Part shown: piece by piece, positions 30,854 through 39,970 of the stretch
Layout of the letters: each line of letters begins with the position of its first letter
Numbering within the stretch: the first letter of the stretch is position 1
Assembly (NCBI GenBank): GCA_028225715.1
Contig: JAOIXS010000001.1
Location: forward strand, 62,001-126,000
Direction of reading: 5' to 3'
From: Candidatus Pelagibacter sp.
Lineage (GTDB): Bacteria; Pseudomonadota; Alphaproteobacteria; Pelagibacterales; Pelagibacteraceae
DNA: 64,000 nt
Notes under the pieces: model-generated
Databases searched by the model: none
Told to the model about the DNA's origin: nothing
What the model saw: the letters and a program-made list of their open reading frames with translations, nothing else
Made by a program: the position numbers and the translations under genes

Positions 30854-32588
30854 GAACTATTTTTTAGTTATATTATTTTCTTTATTTTTTGGTTTTGCAA
30901 CCAACTCACAAGAACCAGTGGATATCTGGGAAGTAGGTGAAAAAAAACCAAAAGAAAATACAAACCTAATCGAAGATGAAGCAGAAAAAAATATTCAACA
31001 GAATACTATTTATGAAATGCAGTCCCAAAAAGAAGGGGAATTAAGTATAGAGGAAACACAAACTTTAATTTCTAAAGAAACAAAGTTAGTTGGAATTTAC
31101 GATCCTGCAGAAAACGGTTTAGATATTAATATGTGGTCTAATTCTAACGGGGATCAAATTTTAAATATCTTTAAAAGAATAGATAAATTGGAACTTTCAA
31201 GAGATGCTGCAGAGATTTTGGATGTTTTATTATTAACAAATGCACTTTATCCAGAAATAAATATTTCAAAAGAGCAGTTTTTAGAAATTAAATCAAAGTG
31301 GCTTATTAAACGTTCAAACTTTGAATTAATTGAAAAATATTTATTAAATAATGAGATTATTAATGAGCACCCAAAACTTACCAAACATTTAGTAGATCAT
31401 TATTTGTCTCAATCAAATGTTAAAAAAGCTTGTGAGATTTTTTCTAAAATTAAAGAACCGATACAAGATTTATATTTGTCTAAATATAATATTTATTGCT
31501 TAATTAATAATAATAAAAGAGATGAAGCTCAATTACTCATAGATCTTCAATTAGAATCAGGTATTGCAGATAAGTTTTTTAATCAAAAAATTGATTATTT
31601 GATGGGGTATAATACAGAACCAGCAATAGAAGTTTCAGAAAAAACAATTTTAGATTTTCACTTATCACACAGAACAAATCCAGAATTTAAATTTGAACCC
31701 AAAAATACTACATCCAAACAAATATGGAAATATTTATCAACTTCAAATCTATTAGATAATATCAATGATATTGAGCTTACAGATATAGAAAAAATTACCA
31801 GTATTGAAAAAGCAACGCATGATGGAAATTATACAGAGAAAGAATTATTTGAACTCTATAAGAGATTTCAATTTAATATTAATCAATTATTAAATATTAA
31901 AGAATCAACTAAAGTGCTCTCAACAATTGAGACAAGAGCCCTAATTTATCAAGGAATTTTAATTACTACTGAAATTGAGAATAAGTTACAACTAATGAAT
32001 GCTCTCAAAAATTCTTTTAAGAATGACGGTATTGAGAATGCATTTAACATAGAATTAAAAACTTTTTTAAGCAATATAGAAGAGGATAAGGTCCCTTCAA
32101 ATTTTACAACATTTTATCAGAATAATTTAGATGATGAAGAAATGGAACAAGCAAATATTAAGATAAATAATAAAATTTTACATCAATCAAAATTAATAAA
32201 TTATTTAAAATTAGAAAAATCAAAAAAAGATCCCACAAAAGATGTTAATGATTTCTTAAAAAAGATTAAAAAAAATAAAAAATATTTTTTTTCTAAAAAA
32301 GATATAATTTTAGTTGAGGCTTTTAAGTCTGATGGCATCAAGATTTTAGATAAGTATAATGATTTATACCAAATAAAAGATTCAGAAATACCATCTGATA
32401 TTCAAATATTTGTTAACAGTGGTGATATGGCCGCTGCATTGCTTAGAATTGTTGAGGTTATAGGGCAGGACAACTTAAATAATATTGATGAGGATACGTT
32501 ATATTTTATTATAAGCACACTTAACCAGTTAAATGCGGATCCACTAAGAAATAGAATACTCTTTAAAGTTCTTCCTTTAAAAGTTTAA
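30828..32588 (+). CDS. Large exported protein of unknown function (586 aa)
   Basis: Residues 1-26 form a signal peptide (basic start, hydrophobic FLVILFSLFFGFA, then a likely cleavage before QEPVDIW), so the protein is exported. The remainder is acidic and Lys/Glu/Asn-rich, predicted mostly helical, with spaced Leu and Tyr patterns that could be helical repeats. No catalytic motif was recognised. It precedes def-fmt-truA by 26 nt and overlaps the small membrane gene in front, suggesting a joint envelope role. Confidence 0.75.
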   Translation: MKNLKLLSKNYFLVILFSLFFGFATNSQEPVDIWEVGEKKPKENTNLIEDEAEKNIQQNTIYEMQSQKEGELSIEETQTLISKETKLVGIYDPAENGLDINMWSNSNGDQILNIFKRIDKLELSRDAAEILDVLLLTNALYPEINISKEQFLEIKSKWLIKRSNFELIEKYLLNNEIINEHPKLTKHLVDHYLSQSNVKKACEIFSKIKEPIQDLYLSKYNIYCLINNNKRDEAQLLIDLQLESGIADKFFNQKIDYLMGYNTEPAIEVSEKTILDFHLSHRTNPEFKFEPKNTTSKQIWKYLSTSNLLDNINDIELTDIEKITSIEKATHDGNYTEKELFELYKRFQFNINQLLNIKESTKVLSTIETRALIYQGILITTEIENKLQLMNALKNSFKNDGIENAFNIELKTFLSNIEEDKVPSNFTTFYQNNLDDEEMEQANIKINNKILHQSKLINYLKLEKSKKDPTKDVNDFLKKIKKNKKYFFSKKDIILVEAFKSDGIKILDKYNDLYQIKDSEIPSDIQIFVNSGDMAAALLRIVEVIGQDNLNNIDEDTLYFIISTLNQLNADPLRNRILFKVLPLKV

Positions 32589-32614
32589 AATTTATACTAA
32601 AATAATCAGTCATT

Positions 32615-33133
32615 ATGTCAGTTAAACCAATTTTAACAGAACCAAACAAACTATTAAGACAGGTTTCTAAACCAGTTGAAAATGTTGGTGATGAAGAAAG
32701 AAGACTTATGAATGATATGCTGGATACCATGTATGCAGCACCCGGAATAGGTCTTGCAGCAATTCAAATAGGTGTACCAAAAAGAATTATAGTGATGGAT
32801 ATAAGTAGAGATGAAGACAAAAAAGAACCAAGATATTTTGTTAATCCAGTAATTAAAAATAAAAATAATGAAACATCAAAATACGAAGAGGGATGTTTAT
32901 CTGTTCCAGATCAGTTTGCTGAAATAGAAAGACCAAATGAATGTGAAGTTGAATACTTAGATTATAATGGAAAAAAACAATTATTGAAAGCTGATGGATT
33001 ATTGGCAACTTGTATTCAGCATGAAATGGATCACTTAGAAGGAGTTTTGTTTATAGATTATTTATCTAAATTAAAAAAATCTATGATAATTAAAAAACTT
33101 TCTAAAATTAAGTCGAATAGAATAATTGTTTAA
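32615..33133 (+). CDS. def: Peptide deformylase
   Basis: Removes the formyl group from N-terminal formyl-methionine. The 172-aa protein has all three motifs: GIGLAAIQIG (44-53), EGCLSVP with metal ligand Cys94, and QHEMDH with His136 and His140 and catalytic Glu137. It abuts fmt with no gap, coupling the enzymes that add and remove the formyl group. Confidence 0.97.
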   Translation: MSVKPILTEPNKLLRQVSKPVENVGDEERRLMNDMLDTMYAAPGIGLAAIQIGVPKRIIVMDISRDEDKKEPRYFVNPVIKNKNNETSKYEEGCLSVPDQFAEIERPNECEVEYLDYNGKKQLLKADGLLATCIQHEMDHLEGVLFIDYLSKLKKSMIIKKLSKIKSNRIIV

Positions 33134-34066
33134 ATGACAAAAAAAATTGTCTTCATGGGCACTCCATTATTTGCTGTACCCATCCTAAAATCTTTATATG
33201 AAAAAAATTATATAATACCTACTGTATACACACAGCCACCAAAAAAATCACAAAGAGGACAAAAAATAAATAAGTCACCAATACAAATTGCAGGAGAAGA
33301 TTTTAATATAGATTGTAGAACACCTGAAACTTTAAAAGAAAATAAAGATGAATACGAATATTTAAGACAACTAAATTTAGATTTGGTAATTGTCGTAGCC
33401 TACGGTCAAATAATACCCAAAGAATTTTTGAATCTTGCCAAAAAAGGTTTTATCAATATTCATGCCTCCCTTCTGCCAAAGTGGAGAGGTGCAGCACCTA
33501 TTCAACGATCTATTATGAACTTAGATAAAGAAACAGGAATTAGTATCATGAGAATAGGAGAGAAACTTGATACTGGTCCAGTCTGCAACAATTATAGAGT
33601 AGAAATTAAAGATAATGATAATGCGGAAATTATATCAAATAAACTCTCAATATTAGCTTCAGAAAAAATTATAGAAAATGTAGACAGTATACTTGAAGAT
33701 AAATTAATATTTAAAGAACAAGACGACTTAAAAGCAACCTACGCTTCCAAAATTGAAAAGTCAGAGGGTGAAATTCAGTGGAATGATAATGCGGAAAGTA
33801 TTATTGGAAAAATAAATGGATTATACCCAAGCCCTGGGGCTTTTTTTATTTTTAAAGAAGAAAGATACAAAATTTTAAAAGCAGAATTAGGCACTAAAAG
33901 TGGTGAGATAGGTGAGGTAATGTCTAGTGAATTAGAAATTGGCTGTGGAGATCAAAAATCTATAAAAGTTATTGAAATTCAAAGACAAGGAAAAAAGCCT
34001 CAAAATATTAATGAATTTGTTCTTGGTTCTCAAATAATAAAAGGCTCAAGATTAACAAATGTTTAG
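33134..34066 (+). CDS. fmt: Methionyl-tRNA formyltransferase
   Basis: Transfers formyl from 10-formyl-THF to Met-tRNAi. The 310-aa protein has the catalytic block NIHASLLPKWRGAAPI with Asn108 and His110, and the linker and C-terminal OB-like domain ending GSRLTNV. It starts directly after def and overlaps truA by 8 nt. Confidence 0.97.
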   Translation: MTKKIVFMGTPLFAVPILKSLYEKNYIIPTVYTQPPKKSQRGQKINKSPIQIAGEDFNIDCRTPETLKENKDEYEYLRQLNLDLVIVVAYGQIIPKEFLNLAKKGFINIHASLLPKWRGAAPIQRSIMNLDKETGISIMRIGEKLDTGPVCNNYRVEIKDNDNAEIISNKLSILASEKIIENVDSILEDKLIFKEQDDLKATYASKIEKSEGEIQWNDNAESIIGKINGLYPSPGAFFIFKEERYKILKAELGTKSGEIGEVMSSELEIGCGDQKSIKVIEIQRQGKKPQNINEFVLGSQIIKGSRLTNV

Positions 34067-34799
34067 ATATCAAGTTTTAATAGAATATATAGGAACCAAC
34101 TTTGTTGGTTGGCAAATACAATCTAAAGGAAAATCAATTCAAAAAGAAATACAAGCCAAATTATCAAAACTTTTAAAAGAAAAAGTTGTCTTAATAGGAT
34201 CTGGAAGAACAGACGCAGGCGTTCATGCTATAGAACAGTCAGCTCATTTTGACTGCAAAAAAGAAATTCAAAATTTAGATAAGTTATTAAAATCAATTAA
34301 TCATTTTATAAATGATAAAGGTATTTCTATTTTAGCAATTAAAAAAAGAAGTATAAAATTTCATGCAAGATATTCTGCTAAACAAAGAATTTATAAATAT
34401 ATAATTTTTAATAGATTAAGTAAGCCTTCTCTTGAAAAAGAAAGAGGTTGGCACATCATCAAAAAATTAGATATTGAGTTAATAAAAAAAGGAGCAAAAA
34501 AACTTTTAGGTACTAAAGATTTTTCTACTTTTAGAGCATCAAGCTGTAATGCAAAAAGTCCAATTAAAACTATGAAATCTATTAAGATTAAATCAAAGGG
34601 TGGAAGAATTGAAATACAATTTAAATCACAATCATTTTTACAACAACAAGTACGATCTATGGTAGGTAGTTTAAAATACTTAGCTGAAAATAAATGGAAT
34701 TTAAAAAAATTTGAATTTGTTATTAAATCAAAAAAAAGAATTTTTTGTGCACCACCAGCGCCAGCAGAGGGATTATTTTTGGAAAAAGTTATTTACTAG
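34059..34799 (+). CDS. truA: tRNA pseudouridine(38-40) synthase
   Basis: Makes pseudouridine at positions 38-40 of the tRNA anticodon stem-loop. The 246-aa protein has the catalytic Asp52 in GSGRTDAGVHA and the conserved SFLQQQVRSMVG segment. It overlaps fmt by 8 nt and its end overlaps the convergent SET-domain gene by 11 nt. Confidence 0.96.
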   Translation: MFRYQVLIEYIGTNFVGWQIQSKGKSIQKEIQAKLSKLLKEKVVLIGSGRTDAGVHAIEQSAHFDCKKEIQNLDKLLKSINHFINDKGISILAIKKRSIKFHARYSAKQRIYKYIIFNRLSKPSLEKERGWHIIKKLDIELIKKGAKKLLGTKDFSTFRASSCNAKSPIKTMKSIKIKSKGGRIEIQFKSQSFLQQQVRSMVGSLKYLAENKWNLKKFEFVIKSKKRIFCAPPAPAEGLFLEKVIY

Positions 34800-35268
34800 T
34801 TTTTTGTCGGCCAATGCTAAATTTTTTATTAATTCTCCATCTAGATTCTGATCGAACAATATAGCCACAACAATTCTTTGACTTACATTTGCATGGAAAC
34901 TGTTTGTAATCTTCGTCGTAGCCAAAACCATAGTCAGCTGTAATCTCTTCACCTTTTTTAATATCTTTTATAGCAACTATCCATAACTTTAAACCTGTCC
35001 CATTATAATCGCAGTTATTAGAACAAGAGTGATTTATTAAACGTGCAGTATTCCAAGAAACATCTCCATCCATGTCGTATTTTTTATTTAAATTAAATAA
35101 ATAGATGGGCTTTGCATTATCAAACTTTTGTGATTCTTCCGTTTGTTTCTTAGTAATAATTTTGCCAACATAATCAATAATTCTAGTACCTTCTTTGATA
35201 TCTTTTGTAGCATATAGGCCACGACCTTTTTTATCGATGTCAGATTTTTTAATTTTGTAAAGTTTCAT
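34789..35268 (-). CDS. SET-domain protein lysine methyltransferase-like
   Basis: A 159-aa stand-alone SET domain. Visible motifs are GRGLYATKDI (15-24), NHSC (79-82), GEEITADYGFGY (106-117) and a post-SET zinc-type cluster with Cys126, Cys128 and Cys133/134. These residues form the SAM site, the lysine channel and the zinc site in SET enzymes. The substrate is unknown; ribosomal or DNA-binding proteins are plausible. It follows a histone-deacetylase-like gene by 31 nt on the same strand. Confidence 0.88.
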   Translation of the reverse strand: MKLYKIKKSDIDKKGRGLYATKDIKEGTRIIDYVGKIITKKQTEESQKFDNAKPIYLFNLNKKYDMDGDVSWNTARLINHSCSNNCDYNGTGLKLWIVAIKDIKKGEEITADYGFGYDEDYKQFPCKCKSKNCCGYIVRSESRWRINKKFSIGRQKTSK

Positions 35269-35299
35269 TGTGAGTTCTTTAATGCGTATTGAGAAATTA

Positions 35300-36229
35300 T
35301 CAATTAAATTCTAGTAAAGCTTTTACATGCATCTCAGTACTTTCTTGAAGTGCTAATAGATCGTATCCACCTTCTAAAATTGACACTACTTTTCCATCAC
35401 AATATTGTTTTGATAGCTCCAGTGTTCTTTTGGTAATGTTATAAAAGTCTTTTGAGTCTAATTGAAGTTGTGCCAATGGATCATCTTTATGGGCATCAAA
35501 CCCTGCAGAAAGTAAGATGAATTCAGGTTTGAATTCTTTAATTTTTTTAAGTGCAAATTCAAAGGCATTTAAATATTCTTCTGAGGTTGTTCCTGCTGGC
35601 AAAGGAATATTTAATATGTTGTTATATTTTCCTTTTTCATCATTAGTACCTGACCCTGGGTAATAGGGGTATTGATGAGTAGAGATATATAGAACTTTTT
35701 CATTATCATAAAAAATATCTTGAGTGCCGTTTCCATGATGCACATCAAAATCAATAATTGCTATTTTTTTAAGTTTGTATTTATTTATGAGATAATTAGC
35801 TCCAACAGCCACATTGTTATAGATACAAAAACCCATAGCTTTATTTTTCTCTGCATGATGCCCTGGAGGTCTAACGGCACAAAAAGCGTTTTTAAAATCT
35901 TTATTTTGAACACCATCAATAGCTGTAATAATTGAACCTACGGCATCTGACGTGGCATCCTTACTTCCTGGAGAGACAATTGTATCTCCATCTAAAAAAG
36001 ATAATCCTTTTTCAGGAAAAGATTTTTCTACAAAATTTATATAATCAGAATTGTGAGTTATTTCTAAAAGTGACCGGTCAAATCTTGAAGGTTTTTTCCA
36101 AACTAAATCTTTATTATCTAATTTTTTGAAATTATCGATAACTACTGTAACCCTATCAATTTTCTCTGGATGACCGTCGCCCGTATTATGATTTTGATAA
36201 GTATTAGAGGTTATTAAACCAGTTTTCAT
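35300..36229 (-). CDS. Histone deacetylase family protein (acetyl-lysine/acetyl-polyamine amidohydrolase)
   Basis: A 309-aa zinc amidohydrolase of the HDAC superfamily. Catalytic His124-His125 are in RPPGHHAE, zinc ligands Asp162 and His164 are in DFDVHHGNGT, and the third zinc Asp245 is in AGFDAH. The GGY motif is EGGYD near the end. Bacterial members remove acetyl groups from polyamines, proteins or small amides. It lies upstream of the SET gene and 1 nt after the gene before it. Confidence 0.92.
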   Translation of the reverse strand: MKTGLITSNTYQNHNTGDGHPEKIDRVTVVIDNFKKLDNKDLVWKKPSRFDRSLLEITHNSDYINFVEKSFPEKGLSFLDGDTIVSPGSKDATSDAVGSIITAIDGVQNKDFKNAFCAVRPPGHHAEKNKAMGFCIYNNVAVGANYLINKYKLKKIAIIDFDVHHGNGTQDIFYDNEKVLYISTHQYPYYPGSGTNDEKGKYNNILNIPLPAGTTSEEYLNAFEFALKKIKEFKPEFILLSAGFDAHKDDPLAQLQLDSKDFYNITKRTLELSKQYCDGKVVSILEGGYDLLALQESTEMHVKALLEFN

Positions 36230-36424
36230 TTAAGATAGATATTCTTGGTAAATAGTTTCTCGTTTTACTTTTGGCATTCCTTTGGTTCTTTCTACAAACT
36301 CATTACGTTGCTCTCTATTTTTAAAAACAAAAAAACAAACTGTATCTTTAGAGTGATAAATAGCTTTTAATTCATCATCAATATCATTTAGCTCTTTAGG
36401 AATATCTGTTTTAATGCAAATCAT
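36230..36424 (-). CDS. Hypothetical protein (64 aa)
   Basis: A 64-aa charged protein with no signal peptide or membrane helix. Central hydrophobic TVCFFVFKNREQRNEF suggests a small alpha/beta fold. The start overlaps the dapE stop by 1 nt and its stop lies immediately before the HDAC-like gene, so it is in a dapD-dapE-(this)-HDAC-SET transcription unit. The family is not recognised. Confidence 0.65.
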   Translation of the reverse strand: MICIKTDIPKELNDIDDELKAIYHSKDTVCFFVFKNREQRNEFVERTKGMPKVKRETIYQEYLS

Positions 36425-37578
36425 TAAAAGTAATTTTTAAGAATTTCAGAATATATCTTTGTTAATTTTTTTAAGTCTGAAATAGATACTGCCTCATCTA
36501 CTTTGTGCATTGTTTTACCTACTAAACCAAATTCTAAACATGGAGCAATTTTTCTAATAAATCTTGCATCTGAAGTTCCACCTGTTGTAGACAATTGAGG
36601 TTTAATTTTTGTAATTTTTTTTATTACATCTTGAATCATGTAAGTTGTTTTATTGGGCTTAGTTAAAAAAGCTTCACCTGATACACGATATTCTACTTTA
36701 AAATTAGATTTATTTTTTTTAGTAATTTTTTTGAAAATTTTATTTAATCTATTCTTTAAGCTAGAAGATGTATGTTTATTATTAAATCTTATATTAAAGG
36801 TAGCTCTTGCAAGTCCTGGAATAACATTATCAGCTGTGTTATTTATATTAATTTTAGTTACTTCTAAATTTGTTGGCTGAAAGTCTTTTGTTCCTTTATC
36901 AAATTTTATTTCTTTTATTTCATTTAGTATTTTGATCAATGAAGTCGATGGATTTTTAGCACGATGAGGATATGCAACATGACCTTGGGTTCCAATTATA
37001 GTTAATTCAGCATTGATACTTCCTCTTCTACCAATTTTAATCATTTCACCAAGTTTATTGGGGTTTGTTGGCTCACCAACTAAGCAAAAATCTATTTTTT
37101 CTTTTTTCTTTTTTAAGTAATCAACTACTTTTTTAGTACCATTAATTGCAACACCTTCTTCATCACCAGTAATTAATAAACTAATCGATCCATTAATTTT
37201 CTTATTATTTGATACAAAGTTATTTACAGCAATAACCCAGCTTGCAATTGCACTTTTCATGTCATTAGCACCTCTACCAATAAGATGATTTTTTTTAATA
37301 GCTGGACTAAAAGGTTTAATTGTCCAATCTTTTATATTTCCTGGAGGAACCACATCCAAATGACCAGCAAACATAAAGTTTGGTTGAGTATTACCCAATC
37401 TTGCATATAGGTTTTTAACTGGTTTAGAGTTTTTATCTTTAAACTCTAAAATCTTACATTTAAATCCAATAGCAGTTAATCTTTTAGCTAAGAATTTCAT
37501 TACCCCAGCATCAATTGGTGTAATGCTTGGAAACCTTATTAGCTCTTTAGCTAATGTGATTTCATTGTAAGTTGGCAT
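36424..37578 (-). CDS. dapE: Succinyl-diaminopimelate desuccinylase
   Basis: M20 zinc peptidase-family enzyme that releases LL-diaminopimelate for lysine and peptidoglycan. The 384-aa protein has FAGHLDVVPPG with metal ligand His73 and catalytic Asp75, RGANDMKSA with the bridging Asp, LITGDEEG with the catalytic/metal Glu pair, and TGGTSDARF typical of DapE. It directly follows dapD (no gap). Confidence 0.95.
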   Translation of the reverse strand: MPTYNEITLAKELIRFPSITPIDAGVMKFLAKRLTAIGFKCKILEFKDKNSKPVKNLYARLGNTQPNFMFAGHLDVVPPGNIKDWTIKPFSPAIKKNHLIGRGANDMKSAIASWVIAVNNFVSNNKKINGSISLLITGDEEGVAINGTKKVVDYLKKKKEKIDFCLVGEPTNPNKLGEMIKIGRRGSINAELTIIGTQGHVAYPHRAKNPSTSLIKILNEIKEIKFDKGTKDFQPTNLEVTKININNTADNVIPGLARATFNIRFNNKHTSSSLKNRLNKIFKKITKKNKSNFKVEYRVSGEAFLTKPNKTTYMIQDVIKKITKIKPQLSTTGGTSDARFIRKIAPCLEFGLVGKTMHKVDEAVSISDLKKLTKIYSEILKNYF

Positions 37579-38406
37579 TTAGTCTCTTAATAAGTCGTTA
37601 ATAGAAGTTTTAGATCTAGTTTTTTCATCAACTTGTTTAATAATTACAGCACAATATAAAGCAGGACCTTTACCATCTTTACTTGGAAGGCTGCCAGGTA
37701 CTATTACTGAGTACGGTGGAATTTTTCCATAGATTACTTCACCAGTTTCCCGATAAATAATTTTTGTAGATTGACCAATAAATACACCCATAGATAATAC
37801 AGATCCTTCTCCAACAATTACTCCTTCAACTATTTCTGAACGAGCTCCAATAAAGCAGTTGTCTTCGATGATAGTAGGGTTAGCTTGCATTGGTTCTAAT
37901 ACACCTCCAATTCCAGCACCACCTGATATGTGACAGTTCTTTCCTATTTGTGCACACGATCCTACAGAAGCCCAAGTATCCACCATAGTTCCTTCATCTA
38001 CATAAGCTCCAATATTTACAAAGCAAGGCATAAGCACTGCATTCTTTCCAATAAAAGACCCTTTTCTAACTGGAGAATTCGGAACCATTCTAAAGCCAGC
38101 TTTTATATGATCTTCTTTAGTCCAACCTGATGTTTTCCCTTTTAGTAAATGAGATTTGTCATACCAACTGCTATATGGGCCACTCAATGAATCCATATCA
38201 TGGGTTCTAAAACTTAACATTATTGCTTTTTTAACCCACTGATTAACTACCCACTCATTACCATTTTTTTCAGCAACTCTTAGCTCACCTTTATCAACCA
38301 GTTCAATCGTTTGGTTGATGGCATCTAATATAGACTTATCAGATTGACCATTAATGGAGTCTTTATTTTCCCAGGCTGTATTGATAATGTTTTCAAATTC
38401 TTTCAT
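37579..38406 (-). CDS. dapD: 2,3,4,5-tetrahydropyridine-2,6-dicarboxylate N-succinyltransferase
   Basis: Adds succinyl from succinyl-CoA to tetrahydrodipicolinate. The 275-aa protein has an N-terminal helical domain (about 1-100) and a left-handed beta-helix of hexapeptide repeats (about 105-240), including [20 protein letters not shown]. It is first of the dapD-dapE pair; together they form adjacent steps of the succinylase lysine route. Confidence 0.96.
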   Translation of the reverse strand: MKEFENIINTAWENKDSINGQSDKSILDAINQTIELVDKGELRVAEKNGNEWVVNQWVKKAIMLSFRTHDMDSLSGPYSSWYDKSHLLKGKTSGWTKEDHIKAGFRMVPNSPVRKGSFIGKNAVLMPCFVNIGAYVDEGTMVDTWASVGSCAQIGKNCHISGGAGIGGVLEPMQANPTIIEDNCFIGARSEIVEGVIVGEGSVLSMGVFIGQSTKIIYRETGEVIYGKIPPYSVIVPGSLPSKDGKGPALYCAVIIKQVDEKTRSKTSINDLLRD

Positions 38407-38435
38407 AGTTTTATTTTATCGTTAGTAGGTTAGTT

Positions 38436-39107
38436 TTATTGTGCTTTTAATATATTAATTTCTTGAAGAAAAGAAGGCAAGTTCTTAATCTTATAATCAA
38501 TATATGGTTTATCAGCATCTTTTTTTGCAAATACTTCATCATTCTCAAGCCAGCAAGTTTTCATCCCTAAGTTTTTAGCTTGTTCTAAATTATGAGCAAT
38601 ATCTTCAATCAATATTGATTTTGTTGGATCAAGATCAAATTTTTCTACTATCTTTTTATAAGGTTCAATTTTTGGTTTTGGAATAAAATTAGCATCAACA
38701 ATATCAAATGCTCCATTAAACAACCCATCTATACCTAGTTGTTTAGTTACATTTTCTACATGCGCATGAGAACCATTGGTAAAGATATATTTTTTTTCTT
38801 TAATTTTAATTAATTCTTCTCGTAACAATTCATCTTTAGGAAGCCAGCTAATATCAATATCATGAACAAATTCTAAAAATTCATGTGGATCAATTTTGTC
38901 GTGATTCATTAATCCAGATAATGTCGTTCCATATTCATAGAAGTATTCTTTTTGAATTTCTCTTGCTTTAATTAAATTGACATTAAATTTCTTTGAAATA
39001 AAAGAAGACATCTTTTTATCAACTTCAGAAAAAACCTTAGTTTGTCCAGAATACAAAGTGTTATCCAGGTCGAATAGCCAGTATTTAGTATCAATTAAAT
39101 TTTTCAT
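38436..39107 (-). CDS. HAD-family hydrolase, pyrimidine 5'-nucleotidase-like
   Basis: A 223-aa HAD phosphatase. Motif I FDLDNTLY holds the nucleophile and acid Asp residues (13 and 15), motif II is FTNGS and motif IV is LIEDIAHN. The sequence pattern resembles the SDT1/pyrimidine 5'-nucleotidase subgroup found beside argB in many alphaproteobacteria. It overlaps argB by 4 nt. Confidence 0.85.
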   Translation of the reverse strand: MKNLIDTKYWLFDLDNTLYSGQTKVFSEVDKKMSSFISKKFNVNLIKAREIQKEYFYEYGTTLSGLMNHDKIDPHEFLEFVHDIDISWLPKDELLREELIKIKEKKYIFTNGSHAHVENVTKQLGIDGLFNGAFDIVDANFIPKPKIEPYKKIVEKFDLDPTKSILIEDIAHNLEQAKNLGMKTCWLENDEVFAKKDADKPYIDYKIKNLPSFLQEINILKAQ

Positions 39108-39970
39108 TCTCTAATTAAAGTTCCCGAACCTTTATCAGATAATAGTTCAAAAAGTAGTGAGTGATTTTTTCTTCCATCAATTATTACAACTGCCTTAACC
39201 CCATTACTCGCAACATCTAGACAATTCTTAATTTTAGGTATCATTCCACCAGAAATTACTTCTTGATCAATTAATTCATTAGCTTTTTTAGAATTAATTT
39301 CAGGGATTAGTTTTTTTTGACTGTCTAATACGCCCTCAACATCACTAATAATCATCAATCTTCTAGCTTTTAGCTCAATTGCGATCGAACCTGCAGCAGT
39401 ATCAGCATTTATATTAAAAGTCTGACTATTTTTATCTGAACCTAAAGGTGCAACGACAGGGACTTCGTTTGCTTTTATTGTTTCAGTTAAGAGTGCTTTA
39501 TTAATTTTAGTAGGGGTTCCCACAAATCCAAGGTCTTTGTTTTCTTGTATGACAGTAATTATATTATTTTCTTTTGAGGTAATTCTTTTTGCTTTGCAAG
39601 CCAACTTATTTAAAGCTTCAACAATCTCTTTATTAAATTCGATTAATACATTCTCAACTATTTCGATGGTATCTTTGTCAGTAACTCTTAGTCCATTAAT
39701 AAAATTACTTTTAATATTAACTTCAGAAAGTTTACTGTTAATTCTTTTTCCACCTCCATGAACAATTATAGGATTAAAACCAAGCTTGTTTAAAACAACC
39801 ACATCTTCAATAAAAATTTTAAATAATTTTGGATCAACCAAAACACTGCCACCACACTTAATGATAATAAATTCATCATTATATTTCTCTAAATATTTTT
39901 TTACTTCTTCAACTGTTGGGCCGTCTTTAGGTAGGATGTTTGTTAATTCTTCTTCTTTTAACGATGACAT
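39104..39970 (-). CDS. argB: Acetylglutamate kinase
   Basis: Phosphorylates N-acetylglutamate in arginine synthesis. The 288-aa protein shows the kinase glycine motif IKCGGSVL, IIVHGGGKRIN and the acetylglutamate-binding NINADTAAGSIA. It abuts yidC with no gap and overlaps the HAD gene. This position downstream of yidC is usual for alphaproteobacteria, where engB often lies between; engB is absent here. Confidence 0.95.
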   Translation of the reverse strand: MSSLKEEELTNILPKDGPTVEEVKKYLEKYNDEFIIIKCGGSVLVDPKLFKIFIEDVVVLNKLGFNPIIVHGGGKRINSKLSEVNIKSNFINGLRVTDKDTIEIVENVLIEFNKEIVEALNKLACKAKRITSKENNIITVIQENKDLGFVGTPTKINKALLTETIKANEVPVVAPLGSDKNSQTFNINADTAAGSIAIELKARRLMIISDVEGVLDSQKKLIPEINSKKANELIDQEVISGGMIPKIKNCLDVASNGVKAVVIIDGRKNHSLLFELLSDKGSGTLIRE

